Shown here piece by piece: positions 7,195 through 15,653 of a stretch of DNA of 64,000 nucleotides. Where the stretch lies: the NCBI GenBank assembly GCA_965212125.1, contig OZ243045.1, positions 2,007,823 through 2,071,822 on the forward strand, read 5' to 3'. Position numbers and translations under genes: made by a program. The stretch is from CAYRJD01 sp965212125. GTDB lineage: Bacteria; Actinomycetota; Acidimicrobiia; Acidimicrobiales; Poriferisodalaceae. The notes under the pieces were generated by a model. That model had not been told where the DNA came from. It was given only the letters and a program-made list of their open reading frames with translations, and did no database searches. The first letter of the stretch is position 1; each line of letters begins with the position of its first letter.

Positions 7195-7680
7195 CTAGCC
7201 CGCTGCTGGGTCTGGGCCAGCCTGCGAAAGCAAGTAGCGCTCAACCCCAATGTCGGAGATCATCCGCAACTGCGTCTCAATCCAATCCAGGTGCTCTTCT
7301 TCGGCAACCAAAATTCGCTCCAGCAGTTCACGGCTGCCAGCATCCCCATGCTCCAAGCACAATGCGACTCCGCTGCGATAACGAGCAATGGCACCTTCTT
7401 CAAGCTGGCGGTCAGCTTCTAGCTGCTCGGGCACCGTCTCGCCGATCATCACCGTTCCCAAGCGCTGAACATTCGGCAATCCGTCTAGCAGCAAGATGCG
7501 CTCAATTAGATGCTCGGCATCACGCATCTCGCTGATGGACTCCTCGCGGTACTTAGCGCCCAACAACTTCCAACCCCAGTTATCGGCAATCTTGGCAGCC
7601 GCAAAATACTGGTTGACGGCTGTCAGCTCGGCCGTCAAAGCCTCGTTTAGAAATTCAATTACTGCTGGGTGACCTTGCAT
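7195..7680 (-). CDS. bfr: Bacterioferritin
   Basis: 161 residues, the normal length; 24-mer iron storage protein that oxidises Fe(II) and may bind haem. It aligns without gaps to E. coli Bfr. Ferroxidase ligands E18, E51, E94, E127 and H130 and the haem ligand M52 are present. Position 54, normally a conserved His ferroxidase ligand, is Asp here (SEMRDAEHLIER), with a His three residues later. The gene follows bfd on the same strand with a 47-base gap, giving the usual bfd-bfr order. A DtxR-type regulator lies next upstream, which suggests iron-responsive control of this cluster. Confidence 0.93.
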   Translation of the reverse strand: MQGHPAVIEFLNEALTAELTAVNQYFAAAKIADNWGWKLLGAKYREESISEMRDAEHLIERILLLDGLPNVQRLGTVMIGETVPEQLEADRQLEEGAIARYRSGVALCLEHGDAGSRELLERILVAEEEHLDWIETQLRMISDIGVERYLLSQAGPDPAAG

Positions 7681-7727
7681 GCGGGCAGCTTAGGGCAGTG
7701 GCTTAGGACTGTTGCCAGGTGCTAGCG

Positions 7728-7934
7728 CTAGCGCTCTGACTGCTGGTTTTGCCGATCGCCTGTTCTGATGGCTGTGATCAGCGACTCGATTGCGGGAACG
7801 CACTTAGTGCAATCGCCGCCAGCACCGCACGCCCGGATGACTTCATCAACGGTGGCGTTGGCCGGATCGGGCAGCGTGTTGAGCACGCGCACCACGCCTT
7901 GCTCGTTCATTCCTAAGCACTGGCACACGATCAT
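7728..7934 (-). CDS. bfd: Bacterioferritin-associated ferredoxin
   Basis: 68 residues with the [2Fe-2S] ligand pattern of BFD-like domains: CxC near the N-terminus (MIVCQCLGM) and CGAGGDCTKC near residue 36-45. In characterised species Bfd binds bacterioferritin and passes electrons to its haem to release stored iron. It lies directly upstream of bfr on the same strand, consistent with one transcript. The upstream 70 bases contain three 18-bp tandem repeats rather than an evident iron box. Confidence 0.9.
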   Translation of the reverse strand: MIVCQCLGMNEQGVVRVLNTLPDPANATVDEVIRACGAGGDCTKCVPAIESLITAIRTGDRQNQQSER

Positions 7935-7952
7935 CGTTGTTCGTCCCTGCTG

Positions 7953-8006
7953 TGTGCGATCACGGCTGGCTGTGCGATCACGATTGGCTGTGCGATCACG
8001 GCTGGC
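7953..8006. repeat. Three 18-bp tandem repeats upstream of bfd
   Basis: Three head-to-tail units of TGTGCGATCACGGCTGGC begin at 7953, 7971 and 7989; the middle one has two changes. They fill the space between the bfd start and the stop codon of the DtxR-type gene. Each unit contains the near-palindrome TGCGATCACG. Confidence 0.8.
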
Positions 8007-8677
8007 TAGTCGTGGCTCACCAAAATTCGTTTGGCGGCGAACGAGCCGACCCCCACCGTGCCTTCTTTCATCTCAACCGTTGTCGCACCTTCGGGTGAAA
8101 CGGTCACCACCTTGCCGCCCCTGCCCGGCATCAGGCCGGACTCCTCCAGAAAGGTCAGCTGACCTTCAGCAAACTCCAGCTCTTCGGGAATGCGGCGCAC
8201 CACAAAGCTCGCAAGCGGGTCAATCTCCACCAGCGGAACAACGTCAACGGGTGAGTGGTAGTCGGTGCCAGGAATCGGGTTGCCGTGCGGGCAGGTGTTG
8301 GGATCGTTCAGCACCTTGACCAGGGCCTTCTCCACGTTGGGCGAGATGACGTGCTCCCAGCGACCTGCCTCGTGATGAGCTTCCGCCCAACTCAGCTTCA
8401 AAATGTCGGTAAGAAATCGCTCGGCCAGGCGGTGGCGCCGCACCACGGTGGTGGCGATTTTTTCCCCCTCCGGCGTTAGTGAAATGTGAGCTTCGTTAAC
8501 TATGACCAAGCCCTCGCTCTCCATGCGCCGCATCATTTCCGACACGGCCGGGCGTGACACGGCCATGCGTTCGGCAATGCGCGCCTGAATCACTTCTAGA
8601 CCGTCTTCGGCCAGCTCGTAGATGGTTTCGCTGTACTCCTCAAAAGCTGGGTGGTGTTCCGTCGGCGTGTACCCCAT
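8006..8677 (-). CDS. DtxR/MntR-family metal-dependent transcriptional regulator
   Basis: About 223 residues from an ATG at 8677 (a TTG at 8686 adds three). Architecture: N-terminal winged HTH (about residues 1-65; RIAERMAVSRPAVSEMMRRM is the recognition region), dimerisation/metal domain (about 66-140; RRHRLAERFLTDI, HHEAGRWEHV) and a C-terminal SH3-like domain (about 150-223). Compared with DtxR, His79, Glu83, His98, Glu105 and His106 are kept. Cys102 is replaced by Gly and Met10 by Glu. Loss of these soft ligands may change metal preference, for example towards manganese; that is inference. It sits next to bfd-bfr, so regulation of iron storage is plausible. Confidence 0.88.
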   Translation of the reverse strand: MGYTPTEHHPAFEEYSETIYELAEDGLEVIQARIAERMAVSRPAVSEMMRRMESEGLVIVNEAHISLTPEGEKIATTVVRRHRLAERFLTDILKLSWAEAHHEAGRWEHVISPNVEKALVKVLNDPNTCPHGNPIPGTDYHSPVDVVPLVEIDPLASFVVRRIPEELEFAEGQLTFLEESGLMPGRGGKVVTVSPEGATTVEMKEGTVGVGSFAAKRILVSHD

Positions 8678-8817
8678 AGAGGGCAAGGCTACTGCGATAT
8701 TTGGCTACCGTCTTATTGGGGCGGCCGCTTATTAGGGCATTTGCGGCTGTGTCGTCTAGCGTCAGCGTGCGCGGACACGTATTAGTCACGCATTAGTTAA
8801 GGACAATCGAGGCAGCC

Positions 8818-10113
8818 ATGAGATTTAGCATTTTTTATGAACATCAGTTACCACGCCCGTGGGAGCCAGGCGATGAGTCTCGCATTATGAAAGAGGCTCT
8901 GGAGCAGGTGCAACTTGCCGACAAGCTGGGCTATTCCACGGTGTGGGAAGTGGAGCATCACTTTCTGGAGGAGTACAGCCACTCGTCCGCGCCGGAGGTG
9001 TTTCTGGCTGCCTGCGCCGCCACCACCGAAAACATCAAGATCGGCCATGGCATCGTGCCAGCGCTGCCGGGTTACAACCATCCCGCGCGGGTGGCCGAGC
9101 GCATCGCCACATTGGACATCGTCTCCGACGGGCGGGTTCAGTTCGGCACCGGCGAAACGTCAAGCGACGCAGAGCTGGTTGGCTTTCAAGTGGAGCGAGA
9201 GCACAAGCGGGCGATGTGGGAAGAGTCGGTTCCGCAGATCGCTCGCATGATGTACCAAGAGCCATACGAGGGTTATGACGGCAAGTGGTTTTCAATGCCG
9301 CCCCGCAACTTGGTGCCGAAGCCGATACAGAAGCCGCACCCGCCCATCTGGGTGGCTTGCAGTCAGCGTGAGACCATTCTTATGGCCGGCCGGCGTGGCA
9401 TCGGCGCGCTCAGCTTTTCGTTTATCGATCCGGACGAAGCCGCCACCTGGGTGAGCGACTACTACGCCGAGTTTGACAAGTGCGAAGATCCGATCGGTCT
9501 GGCGCCCAATCCAAATCTGGCGGTCGTTTCAGGCTTCATGTGCCACAAGGACGAACAGACCGCGCTCGACCGCGGCCTTGACGGATTCCATTTCTTTGCC
9601 TACTCGCTTTCGCACTACTACATCCACGGCAACCATGTGCCGGGGCAGACAAACATCTGGGAAGAGTTTGAGCAGAATCGCGAAGAGATGGGCTTTGAGC
9701 GAATCAACGCCCTCACCGACGTGGCGCGTCTGCAAACGGGCGGGTTCGCACCCGACGGGTCCTCAGAAGGTGGGTTCGTAGCCGAGGAGCTTCCAGGTGG
9801 CGGGCTCAATTCGCTGCGAGGCTGCATTGGCACGCCCGACCAGATCCGCGAGTTTGTGCGCGGCTACGAAAAGGCTGGTGTTGACGAGATCATTTTCGTT
9901 AGCCAGGCCGGCAAGAACAAGCACGAAGACATCTGCGAATCAATGGAGTTGTTCGCCGCTGAGGTAATGCCCGAGTTTGCCGAGCGAGCCGACGACATCG
10001 AAGCCGCCAAACTTGAGCGTCACGCCGAAGCAATCGAGCGCCTCAGCAACATCAGCCACATAGACAAAAACCCAGAGGTTGAAGAGCGGATAGTCGCTAA
10101 CCCGCAGTCTTGA
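8818..10113 (+). CDS. LLM-class flavin-dependent oxidoreductase (luciferase-like monooxygenase)
   Basis: 431 residues, starting MRFSIFYEHQLPRPW. The luciferase-like TIM barrel is indicated by VEHHFLEEYSHSSAPEVFL (about 44-62), IKIGHGIVPALPGYNHPARVAERI, GRVQFGTGE and HPPIWVACSQRETI. It would bind FMNH2 or F420H2 and oxidise an unidentified organic substrate. The stop overlaps the TTG start of the following MFS transporter (TTGA), so the two are translationally coupled. A paralogue sharing WEVEHHFLEEYSHSSAPEVF lies just after the transporter (11389). The C-terminal 60 residues are charged and helical. Confidence 0.88.
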   Translation: MRFSIFYEHQLPRPWEPGDESRIMKEALEQVQLADKLGYSTVWEVEHHFLEEYSHSSAPEVFLAACAATTENIKIGHGIVPALPGYNHPARVAERIATLDIVSDGRVQFGTGETSSDAELVGFQVEREHKRAMWEESVPQIARMMYQEPYEGYDGKWFSMPPRNLVPKPIQKPHPPIWVACSQRETILMAGRRGIGALSFSFIDPDEAATWVSDYYAEFDKCEDPIGLAPNPNLAVVSGFMCHKDEQTALDRGLDGFHFFAYSLSHYYIHGNHVPGQTNIWEEFEQNREEMGFERINALTDVARLQTGGFAPDGSSEGGFVAEELPGGGLNSLRGCIGTPDQIREFVRGYEKAGVDEIIFVSQAGKNKHEDICESMELFAAEVMPEFAERADDIEAAKLERHAEAIERLSNISHIDKNPEVEERIVANPQS

Positions 10114-11309
10114 CCGCGGGCCTGCGCCCGCCACGCCGCGTCTGGCTCTATGTAGCCGGGGTTATGGGGCCGTTCGGTGGCGGCGTGATGAACCCGATGA
10201 TTCCCGAACTGCGGGAAACGTTCGGCGTGTCCACCAGCACCGTGGCCTGGGGTTTCACCGGCTATCTGCTGCCGTTCGCTGTGTTGTTGCTGGTGTCGGG
10301 CACGCTCGGCACTCGTTGGGGAGTGGCGCGCTCGCTGCGTGTCGCATTCGCTTTGTATGTGCCTGCCACCTTGTTCTGCGTTATCGCTCCCAACTTCGCT
10401 TGGTTCATGGTCGGGCGGGTGATCCAGGGTTCGCTCAACGCATTCATGACGCCGCTGCTCATCACGTTTCTTACAGAAGACATTGTTCATACTCGGCGTG
10501 GGCGCGTGGTCGGTCTTTATGCGGTGTTTCAGTCGTTCGGCCAGCTCTTGGCGCCACTGGTTGGTGGGATAAGCGCAGATATTGACTGGCGGCTTGCGTT
10601 TGTAATGGTCGCAGTTGTCTCCGCGTTGGTGGCGATCAAGCTGCCATCAGGGGGACGACCAAGCCCGGCCGGCTCCACCGGCTCCGCCGGCGTGCCCGGG
10701 GCTAGCCAAACCGGCGGACTGAACTTTCGTTCGCTCTTGCGCCGCCCGACCTTGTTGTTGGGAATGACTGCGGCCGCCGCAGCCGCCGGACCCATCAACG
10801 TCGTAGTGCTGGTGTCGCTGACCATGCGTGACGAGCTTGGTCTTTCCGGTGCAACCACCGGCATTTTGTTGTTAGCTGGCACCGGCTCCGCGGTGCTGCT
10901 GGTGCAACCGTGGGGGAGATTGATTGATGCCTGGGGCGCACGCCGCGCCGTGGTCGCAGCGCTTGTGCTGTCTGGGTTGTTGGTGGCGCTTTTGGGCACG
11001 CTTGATTCGGTTCTAGTTGTGACCCTTGTTTGGATCGCTACCGGTGCTGCGATTCAGTTCGTGGTGGTCGGGTTTCTGGCTTTAGCGGTCAATGCCGACA
11101 CGGAAAACCGCGGCGGTGTGGTCAGTCTCACGTTGGCGCATCGCTTCTTCGGCCACAGCTTGGGCACGCTTATCTGGGTGCCGGTTTTCACCATCAGTCC
11201 GGGCACCGCATACGTCGCTTCGGCTCTGGTTGCCGTGCTGGCGATCGCCGCGGTAATGGCCACAGGCTTGGGCCAAAAGGGCGAGGCAGGCTCGCCCGAA
11301 AAGAGCTAA
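10110..11309 (+). CDS. MFS transporter
   Basis: 399 residues with about 12 hydrophobic segments and a central charged loop (Gly/Ser/Pro-rich, about residues 178-205) between the two six-helix halves. A motif-A-like loop, GTLGTRWGVARSLR, follows the second helix, and FMVGRVIQG fits motif B. It starts at a TTG overlapping the stop of the upstream oxidoreductase. Its place between two luciferase-like oxidoreductases suggests that it moves their substrate or product, but direction and substrate cannot be read from sequence. Confidence 0.85.
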   Translation: MTAGLRPPRRVWLYVAGVMGPFGGGVMNPMIPELRETFGVSTSTVAWGFTGYLLPFAVLLLVSGTLGTRWGVARSLRVAFALYVPATLFCVIAPNFAWFMVGRVIQGSLNAFMTPLLITFLTEDIVHTRRGRVVGLYAVFQSFGQLLAPLVGGISADIDWRLAFVMVAVVSALVAIKLPSGGRPSPAGSTGSAGVPGASQTGGLNFRSLLRRPTLLLGMTAAAAAAGPINVVVLVSLTMRDELGLSGATTGILLLAGTGSAVLLVQPWGRLIDAWGARRAVVAALVLSGLLVALLGTLDSVLVVTLVWIATGAAIQFVVVGFLALAVNADTENRGGVVSLTLAHRFFGHSLGTLIWVPVFTISPGTAYVASALVAVLAIAAVMATGLGQKGEAGSPEKS

Positions 11310-11388
11310 GCAAGGCCGCGCAAACGCGTTAAGCAAGCGCAACCGCACAAAGCAAACGCAACCGTCTGCTAAGCAGACATACTGCGGT

Positions 11389-12621
11389 ATGAAATTCGGC
11401 ATCTTTTACGAGCTCCAGTTGCCCCGCCCCTGGGCTGAACACTCTGAGTACAACCTATTTCAGCAGGCGCTTGATCAAATTGAGCTGGCTGACAAGTTGG
11501 GTTACGACTATGCGTGGGAAGTGGAGCATCACTTTTTGGAGGAGTACAGCCACTCGTCCGCGCCTGAGGTTTTTCTGGGCGCCGCCAGCCAGCGAACCAA
11601 AAACATTCGGCTCGGCCACGGCATCGTGCAGCTACCCACCAACCATCCGGCTCGGGTGGCGGAGCGCGTCTCAACGCTTGATCTAGTCAGCGGCGGTCGG
11701 GTAGAGCTGGGCATCGGTGAGGGTTCTTCGGTTACCGAGTTGCATCCGTTTGACCGCCGGTTTCGAGACAAGCGAGTGGTCTGGGAAGATGCTGTGCGTT
11801 GCATGATGCCGATGTTCACCGCCACCGACGCGGCATACGAAGGCGACGTGTTCAACTTCCCCAGCCGCAACGTGCTGCCCAAGCCGCTGCAAAAACCGCA
11901 TCCGCCGCTGTGGGTGGCTTGTAGTCAGCTTGACACCATCGTTATGGCAGCCAAGCGTGGCATGGGTGCGCTGGGCTTTTCGTTCGTGTCTGCCGACGCC
12001 GCCCAGGCCTGGGTAAATGCGTACTACAACACCTACACGAATCACTTTGAGCCGCTGTGCGACTACCAAACCAACCCGGCGGTAGCGATAGTGAGCCCGT
12101 TTATGTGTGCTCCGACCGACGAAGAGGCCCAAGCCAAGGCTGAGGGCTGGACGTTTTTCCAGTTCGCCTTGGTTTTCTATAACTCACACGGTCCGGTTGA
12201 TCCGGGGTCGGTCAATCTGTGGGAGGAATATCAAAGCTGGAAGAAAACCGAGAAGGGGCAAAAGGCTGACCGCACGGTTGGTCTGGTCGGCTCGCCGGAG
12301 ACGATTGTGCGCCAGCTTGAGTTGTATCAGAAGGCGCATGTGGATCAGGTGATCTTGCTAAATCAGGCTGGCAAAAACACCCACGAAGACATCTGCTCCA
12401 GTCTGGAGTTGTTTGCGAACGAGGTAATGCCGGAGTTTCACGCCCGTGAGGCCGAGCATCAGGCCTGGAAGGAAGCGGTGCTGGCTAAAGACATAGAGCT
12501 AGAAGACATTGACACCGATCTGTACCAGATGATAACTAACCAGACTCCGGTGGAAAAGCGGGAGCGGATTGAAGCCAAAAAGCGCGAGGCGCGCGCCAAG
12601 GCGGCGGTGGGGCTTGACTGA
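11389..12621 (+). CDS. LLM-class flavin-dependent oxidoreductase, second paralogue
   Basis: 410 residues, starting MKFGIFYELQLPRPW. It shares long blocks with the protein at 8818 (VEHHFLEEYSHSSAPEVF; NEVMPEF; QAGKNTHEDIC) but is clearly diverged in the C-terminal 80 residues, which are Lys/Glu/Ala-rich. It is the same FMN- or F420-linked TIM-barrel family, with unknown substrate. It lies 79 bases after the MFS gene on the same strand, likely one transcriptional unit, and converges on the haloalkane dehalogenase gene. Confidence 0.88.
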   Translation: MKFGIFYELQLPRPWAEHSEYNLFQQALDQIELADKLGYDYAWEVEHHFLEEYSHSSAPEVFLGAASQRTKNIRLGHGIVQLPTNHPARVAERVSTLDLVSGGRVELGIGEGSSVTELHPFDRRFRDKRVVWEDAVRCMMPMFTATDAAYEGDVFNFPSRNVLPKPLQKPHPPLWVACSQLDTIVMAAKRGMGALGFSFVSADAAQAWVNAYYNTYTNHFEPLCDYQTNPAVAIVSPFMCAPTDEEAQAKAEGWTFFQFALVFYNSHGPVDPGSVNLWEEYQSWKKTEKGQKADRTVGLVGSPETIVRQLELYQKAHVDQVILLNQAGKNTHEDICSSLELFANEVMPEFHAREAEHQAWKEAVLAKDIELEDIDTDLYQMITNQTPVEKRERIEAKKREARAKAAVGLD

Positions 12622-12640
12622 CCTGGGCTAGTTGGTCGGG

Positions 12641-13516
12641 CTAGCGCTTGGGCAGCCAGTCCGCTATGGCTTGGCCGATTTCGTCCGGGCTGTCTTCTTG
12701 CGCAAAGTGATTGCCCGCCACCGTTACCTCGGTTTGATTTGGCCAGCTGCGGCAATACTCAAGCGGCGATCCGTTCAAGATTGCGCCCGGCTCGCAGTTG
12801 ATTAGCAGCTTGGGCACATCGCTGGTCTCCAGCCACTTGCCGTAAGCGCTAACTATTTCCACAACGTCGGCCGGCTCACCTGAGATAGGAATCTGGCGTG
12901 GCCAGGTAAGCGTGGGGCGGCGATGCTGCGGCTCAACGAACGGGCGGCGGTACTCGTTCATCTCATCATCGCTGAGCTGACGAATGATCGAGCCCGGCAA
13001 GACCGCCTCCACAAACAGGTTGTTCTCAATCACCAGTTCCTCGCCAGCCGGGCTGCGGAAGCCCTGAAAAATCTCAGCGGCGGCCTCGGGCCATTCCTCC
13101 CAGGTAACCGGGCGAACTATCGATTCAAGGTAGGCGATGCCACCCACCCGGTCGCGGTGGCGGTTGGCCCAGTCAAACCCAAGTGCGGAGCCCCAGTCGT
13201 GAATCACGAACGTGACGTGGTCGCCGAGGTCAAGCTGATCTAGCAGGCCGTCCAAATATTCCCGATGCTCAACGAACGTGTAGGAGTCCGGGCCGGTGTC
13301 GTCCAGCTTGTCGGAGTCGCCCTGCCCGATCAGGTCGGGCGCTATGCAGCGCGCCATTGGTGACACATGCCCCACGATGTTGCGCCACAGATACGACGAG
13401 GTTGGGTTGCCGTGCAAAAACACAACCGGGTCGCCGCTGCCGCTCTCGTGGTAAGCCATCTGCTTGCCGTTGACGGTCAGGTATTTCTTAGAAAGTGGTT
13501 CCGCGCTGATAGGCAT
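12641..13516 (-). CDS. dhaA: Haloalkane dehalogenase (DhaA/LinB type)
   Basis: 291 residues, the usual length of alpha/beta-hydrolase dehalogenases. Hydrolyses a carbon-halogen bond to an alcohol plus halide. The catalytic set is complete: nucleophile Asp107 in VIHDWGSALGF, acid Glu131 in AYLESIVRP, base His270 in AGNHFAQEDSP. Halide-stabilising Asn37 (HGNPTSSYLW) and Trp108 are present. The position of the acid after strand 6 places it in the DhaA/LinB subfamily. The ATG at 13516 has a good Shine-Dalgarno (AGGAGAACC). It converges with the luciferase-like gene; a link to that cluster is possible but not shown. Confidence 0.9.
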   Translation of the reverse strand: MPISAEPLSKKYLTVNGKQMAYHESGSGDPVVFLHGNPTSSYLWRNIVGHVSPMARCIAPDLIGQGDSDKLDDTGPDSYTFVEHREYLDGLLDQLDLGDHVTFVIHDWGSALGFDWANRHRDRVGGIAYLESIVRPVTWEEWPEAAAEIFQGFRSPAGEELVIENNLFVEAVLPGSIIRQLSDDEMNEYRRPFVEPQHRRPTLTWPRQIPISGEPADVVEIVSAYGKWLETSDVPKLLINCEPGAILNGSPLEYCRSWPNQTEVTVAGNHFAQEDSPDEIGQAIADWLPKR

Positions 13517-13638
13517 AAAGGGTTCTCCTGTTTTGCGTTTTGCGGGCTCGGCCTTAGTGGCAGCCGCTGTGGGTTCGTCAGGCTACGACCCGCCCGCCGC
13601 GCCTGCCGTTTTACGCCTGCTGTTCTACGCCCGCCGCT

Positions 13639-14511
13639 TTACGCTCGTCGAAAGAAAAGCTGAAACTCGACCACTCCGAAGTCGTCGGCTTGGGCGACGA
13701 TTCCCGCGCTGGGTGTGGTTACGTCGAAGTCGGCAAACACGACGTCGGCTGTGCCGACCACCACGATTAGCTCGCCCACGATCCGGGCTTCTAGCTCAAA
13801 ATCCGTTGGGACGGGAATGCCGTTGACCGTCAGCAACCCGCGAGCGGTTCCACTCAGGCTGGCGATGGCATCGGTGCCTAGCTCGAGCGGCTCCGTCAGT
13901 TCAAAAATGCCTAGCGGATTTTCCCTCGTGTTTAATGCTCGGCGCACGGCGGCGTCGCGGCGAGAGTCGTTGGTGGCGATGGTTGACAGATCAAAGGTGA
14001 TCGTTGCCGCCTCTAGCCGATTGTTGCCCGCGTCGGTGGAGATTTGCAGGCTGCCGCTGACTTCGCCGGTGCGGCCAACTGCGGTTACACGCCCGATGCG
14101 CACCAGTTCTTCTTGCACCCGAAAGCCAACGAACGAACCGGTCGCGCTCTCGTAGGTGAAAGTTCCGATGCTGGTGTCAACCGCCCACTCGCCCGCCACC
14201 GTGAAGGGCGCGGGATCAACTTCGTCTTCGCGTGGTGTGCCAACCGTGGCGGTTGTGCCGTCGTCGTCTGCGGCGTCTTCTGTAGCTGCTTCCGTTGTGG
14301 CTGCCTCCGCGTCGGCGACGGCCGCGTCCAGGTTGACCTCTTCGGGTGTGAACTGAGTCAGCCGCCAGACGCCAACCGCGACGCCCGCAGCCACTATCAC
14401 GCCCAGCCCAACCAAGATCCAAATCGTGCGGCGGCGAACCTTGCGTGAGCCCGGCAGAGTGCTCGGCTGGTCGTTGGCGGGAGTTACTGCGTCGGCATCC
14501 ACGCCCGCCAA
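13639..14511 (-). CDS. Membrane-anchored YceI-family protein
   Basis: 290 residues from a TTG. A basic N-terminus (KVRRRT) precedes one membrane helix (IWILVGLGVIVAAGVAVGVW, about residues 30-50), then a low-complexity Ala/Glu/Asp/Thr linker (about 58-95). The YceI lipocalin-like domain follows: VDTSIGTFTYESATGSFVGF, AATITFDLSTIATND..RRDAAVRRAL, FELTEPLELG and RGLLTVNGIPVPTDFELEA. YceI domains bind isoprenoid or other amphiphilic lipids in structures known from the family; the ligand here is unknown. The domain would face outside the cell. It is divergent from the IMPDH-like gene. Confidence 0.88.
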   Translation of the reverse strand: MAGVDADAVTPANDQPSTLPGSRKVRRRTIWILVGLGVIVAAGVAVGVWRLTQFTPEEVNLDAAVADAEAATTEAATEDAADDDGTTATVGTPREDEVDPAPFTVAGEWAVDTSIGTFTYESATGSFVGFRVQEELVRIGRVTAVGRTGEVSGSLQISTDAGNNRLEAATITFDLSTIATNDSRRDAAVRRALNTRENPLGIFELTEPLELGTDAIASLSGTARGLLTVNGIPVPTDFELEARIVGELIVVVGTADVVFADFDVTTPSAGIVAQADDFGVVEFQLFFRRA

Positions 14512-14561
14512 AGCTAGTGCCGTGCTGGCACAGGTCTAGGCGCATTTGTTAGATAGCGTCA

Positions 14562-15653
14562 ATGGTTGTGCCGCTAGCCGAACCGCGAACCGGATTGACA
14601 TTTGACGACGTTTTGATTGTCCCAAAGCGATCATCGATCAGGACACGTTCAGACGTATCGCTACACACGCAGTTCTCACCCCGGCTGGAACTTGAAATCC
14701 CGCTGGTGGCGGCAAATATGGACACCATCTGCGAGCATCAGATGGCTGCGGCCATGGCCAAGCTGGGCGGGCTGGGCGTGATACACCGATATTTAGACCC
14801 GCAAGCCCAAGCCGATGAGGTGACCCGAGCAAAGGCGAGCCAATCTGAAACCAGTGGTTCGCTGAAAGTAGCGGCGGCGGTCGGCATTGACGACCTAGAG
14901 GAGCGCTCAAAGCTGTTGGTTGCGGCGGGTGCGGATGCGCTAGTGCTTGACATAGCGCACGCCCATTCCGACCACGCAATTGACAGCATCGCCGCGCTGA
15001 AAGACCAGCACAGCGACATTGACATAGTCGCGGGAAACGTCGCTACCGCCGCTGGCGCTGTTGATTTGGTCAACGCCGGTGCGGACGCCATCAAGGTGGG
15101 AGTTGGTCCGGGCAGCGTGTGCATAACGCGCACCGTCGCCGGAGTTGGCGTGCCGCAGCTCACCGCCATTGCCGACGTTGCCGACGCGGTGGATGTGCCC
15201 GTCATCGCTGATGGCGGAGTGCGCACGTCTGGCGATATCGCCAAGGCGCTCGCCGCCGGTGCGTCTTCGGTGATGGTCGGCGGAATGCTGGCCGGCACCA
15301 AAGAAACCCCCGGCGAGATAGAGCAAGGTCCGCACGGCTTGCAGAAACGCTTTAGAGGAATGGCGAGCTTTGAGGCGATAACGGACCGAGCCAGCCGCCT
15401 GGGCGAAGACTTAGACGAGGAATACTTGGAGCACCGTGCGCCCGAGGGAGTGGAAGGTGCGATGCCTTATCGGGGCGAGGTGGCGACCTTGGTGCGCCAG
15501 CTAATGGCCGGGGTTCGCAGCGCTATGAGCTACTCCAACGCCCGCACGCTGGCGGAGTTTCGCGAGCAGGTTGAATTCGTGCGAGTCACCGCCTTGGGCC
15601 TAGCCGAAAACACCGCCCACGCATCCGGCATGTTCGCCGCAAAACAAACATGA
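14562..15653 (+). CDS. IMP dehydrogenase/GMP reductase family protein (GuaB1-like, no CBS domains)
   Basis: 363 residues, a bare TIM barrel without the CBS pair of classical IMP dehydrogenase. Visible elements: LTFDDVLIVP at the start, AANMDTICEHQMA, VGPGSVCITRTVAGVGVPQ with the catalytic Cys, VIADGGVRTSGDIAKALAAG, and the flap RFRGMASFEA followed by APEGVEGAMPYRG. The last motif resembles IMP dehydrogenase, but size and lack of CBS domains resemble actinobacterial GuaB1, described as GMP reductase, so the direction of reaction is left open. The stop overlaps the queF start (ATGA), indicating translational coupling. Confidence 0.85.
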   Translation: MVVPLAEPRTGLTFDDVLIVPKRSSIRTRSDVSLHTQFSPRLELEIPLVAANMDTICEHQMAAAMAKLGGLGVIHRYLDPQAQADEVTRAKASQSETSGSLKVAAAVGIDDLEERSKLLVAAGADALVLDIAHAHSDHAIDSIAALKDQHSDIDIVAGNVATAAGAVDLVNAGADAIKVGVGPGSVCITRTVAGVGVPQLTAIADVADAVDVPVIADGGVRTSGDIAKALAAGASSVMVGGMLAGTKETPGEIEQGPHGLQKRFRGMASFEAITDRASRLGEDLDEEYLEHRAPEGVEGAMPYRGEVATLVRQLMAGVRSAMSYSNARTLAEFREQVEFVRVTALGLAENTAHASGMFAAKQT

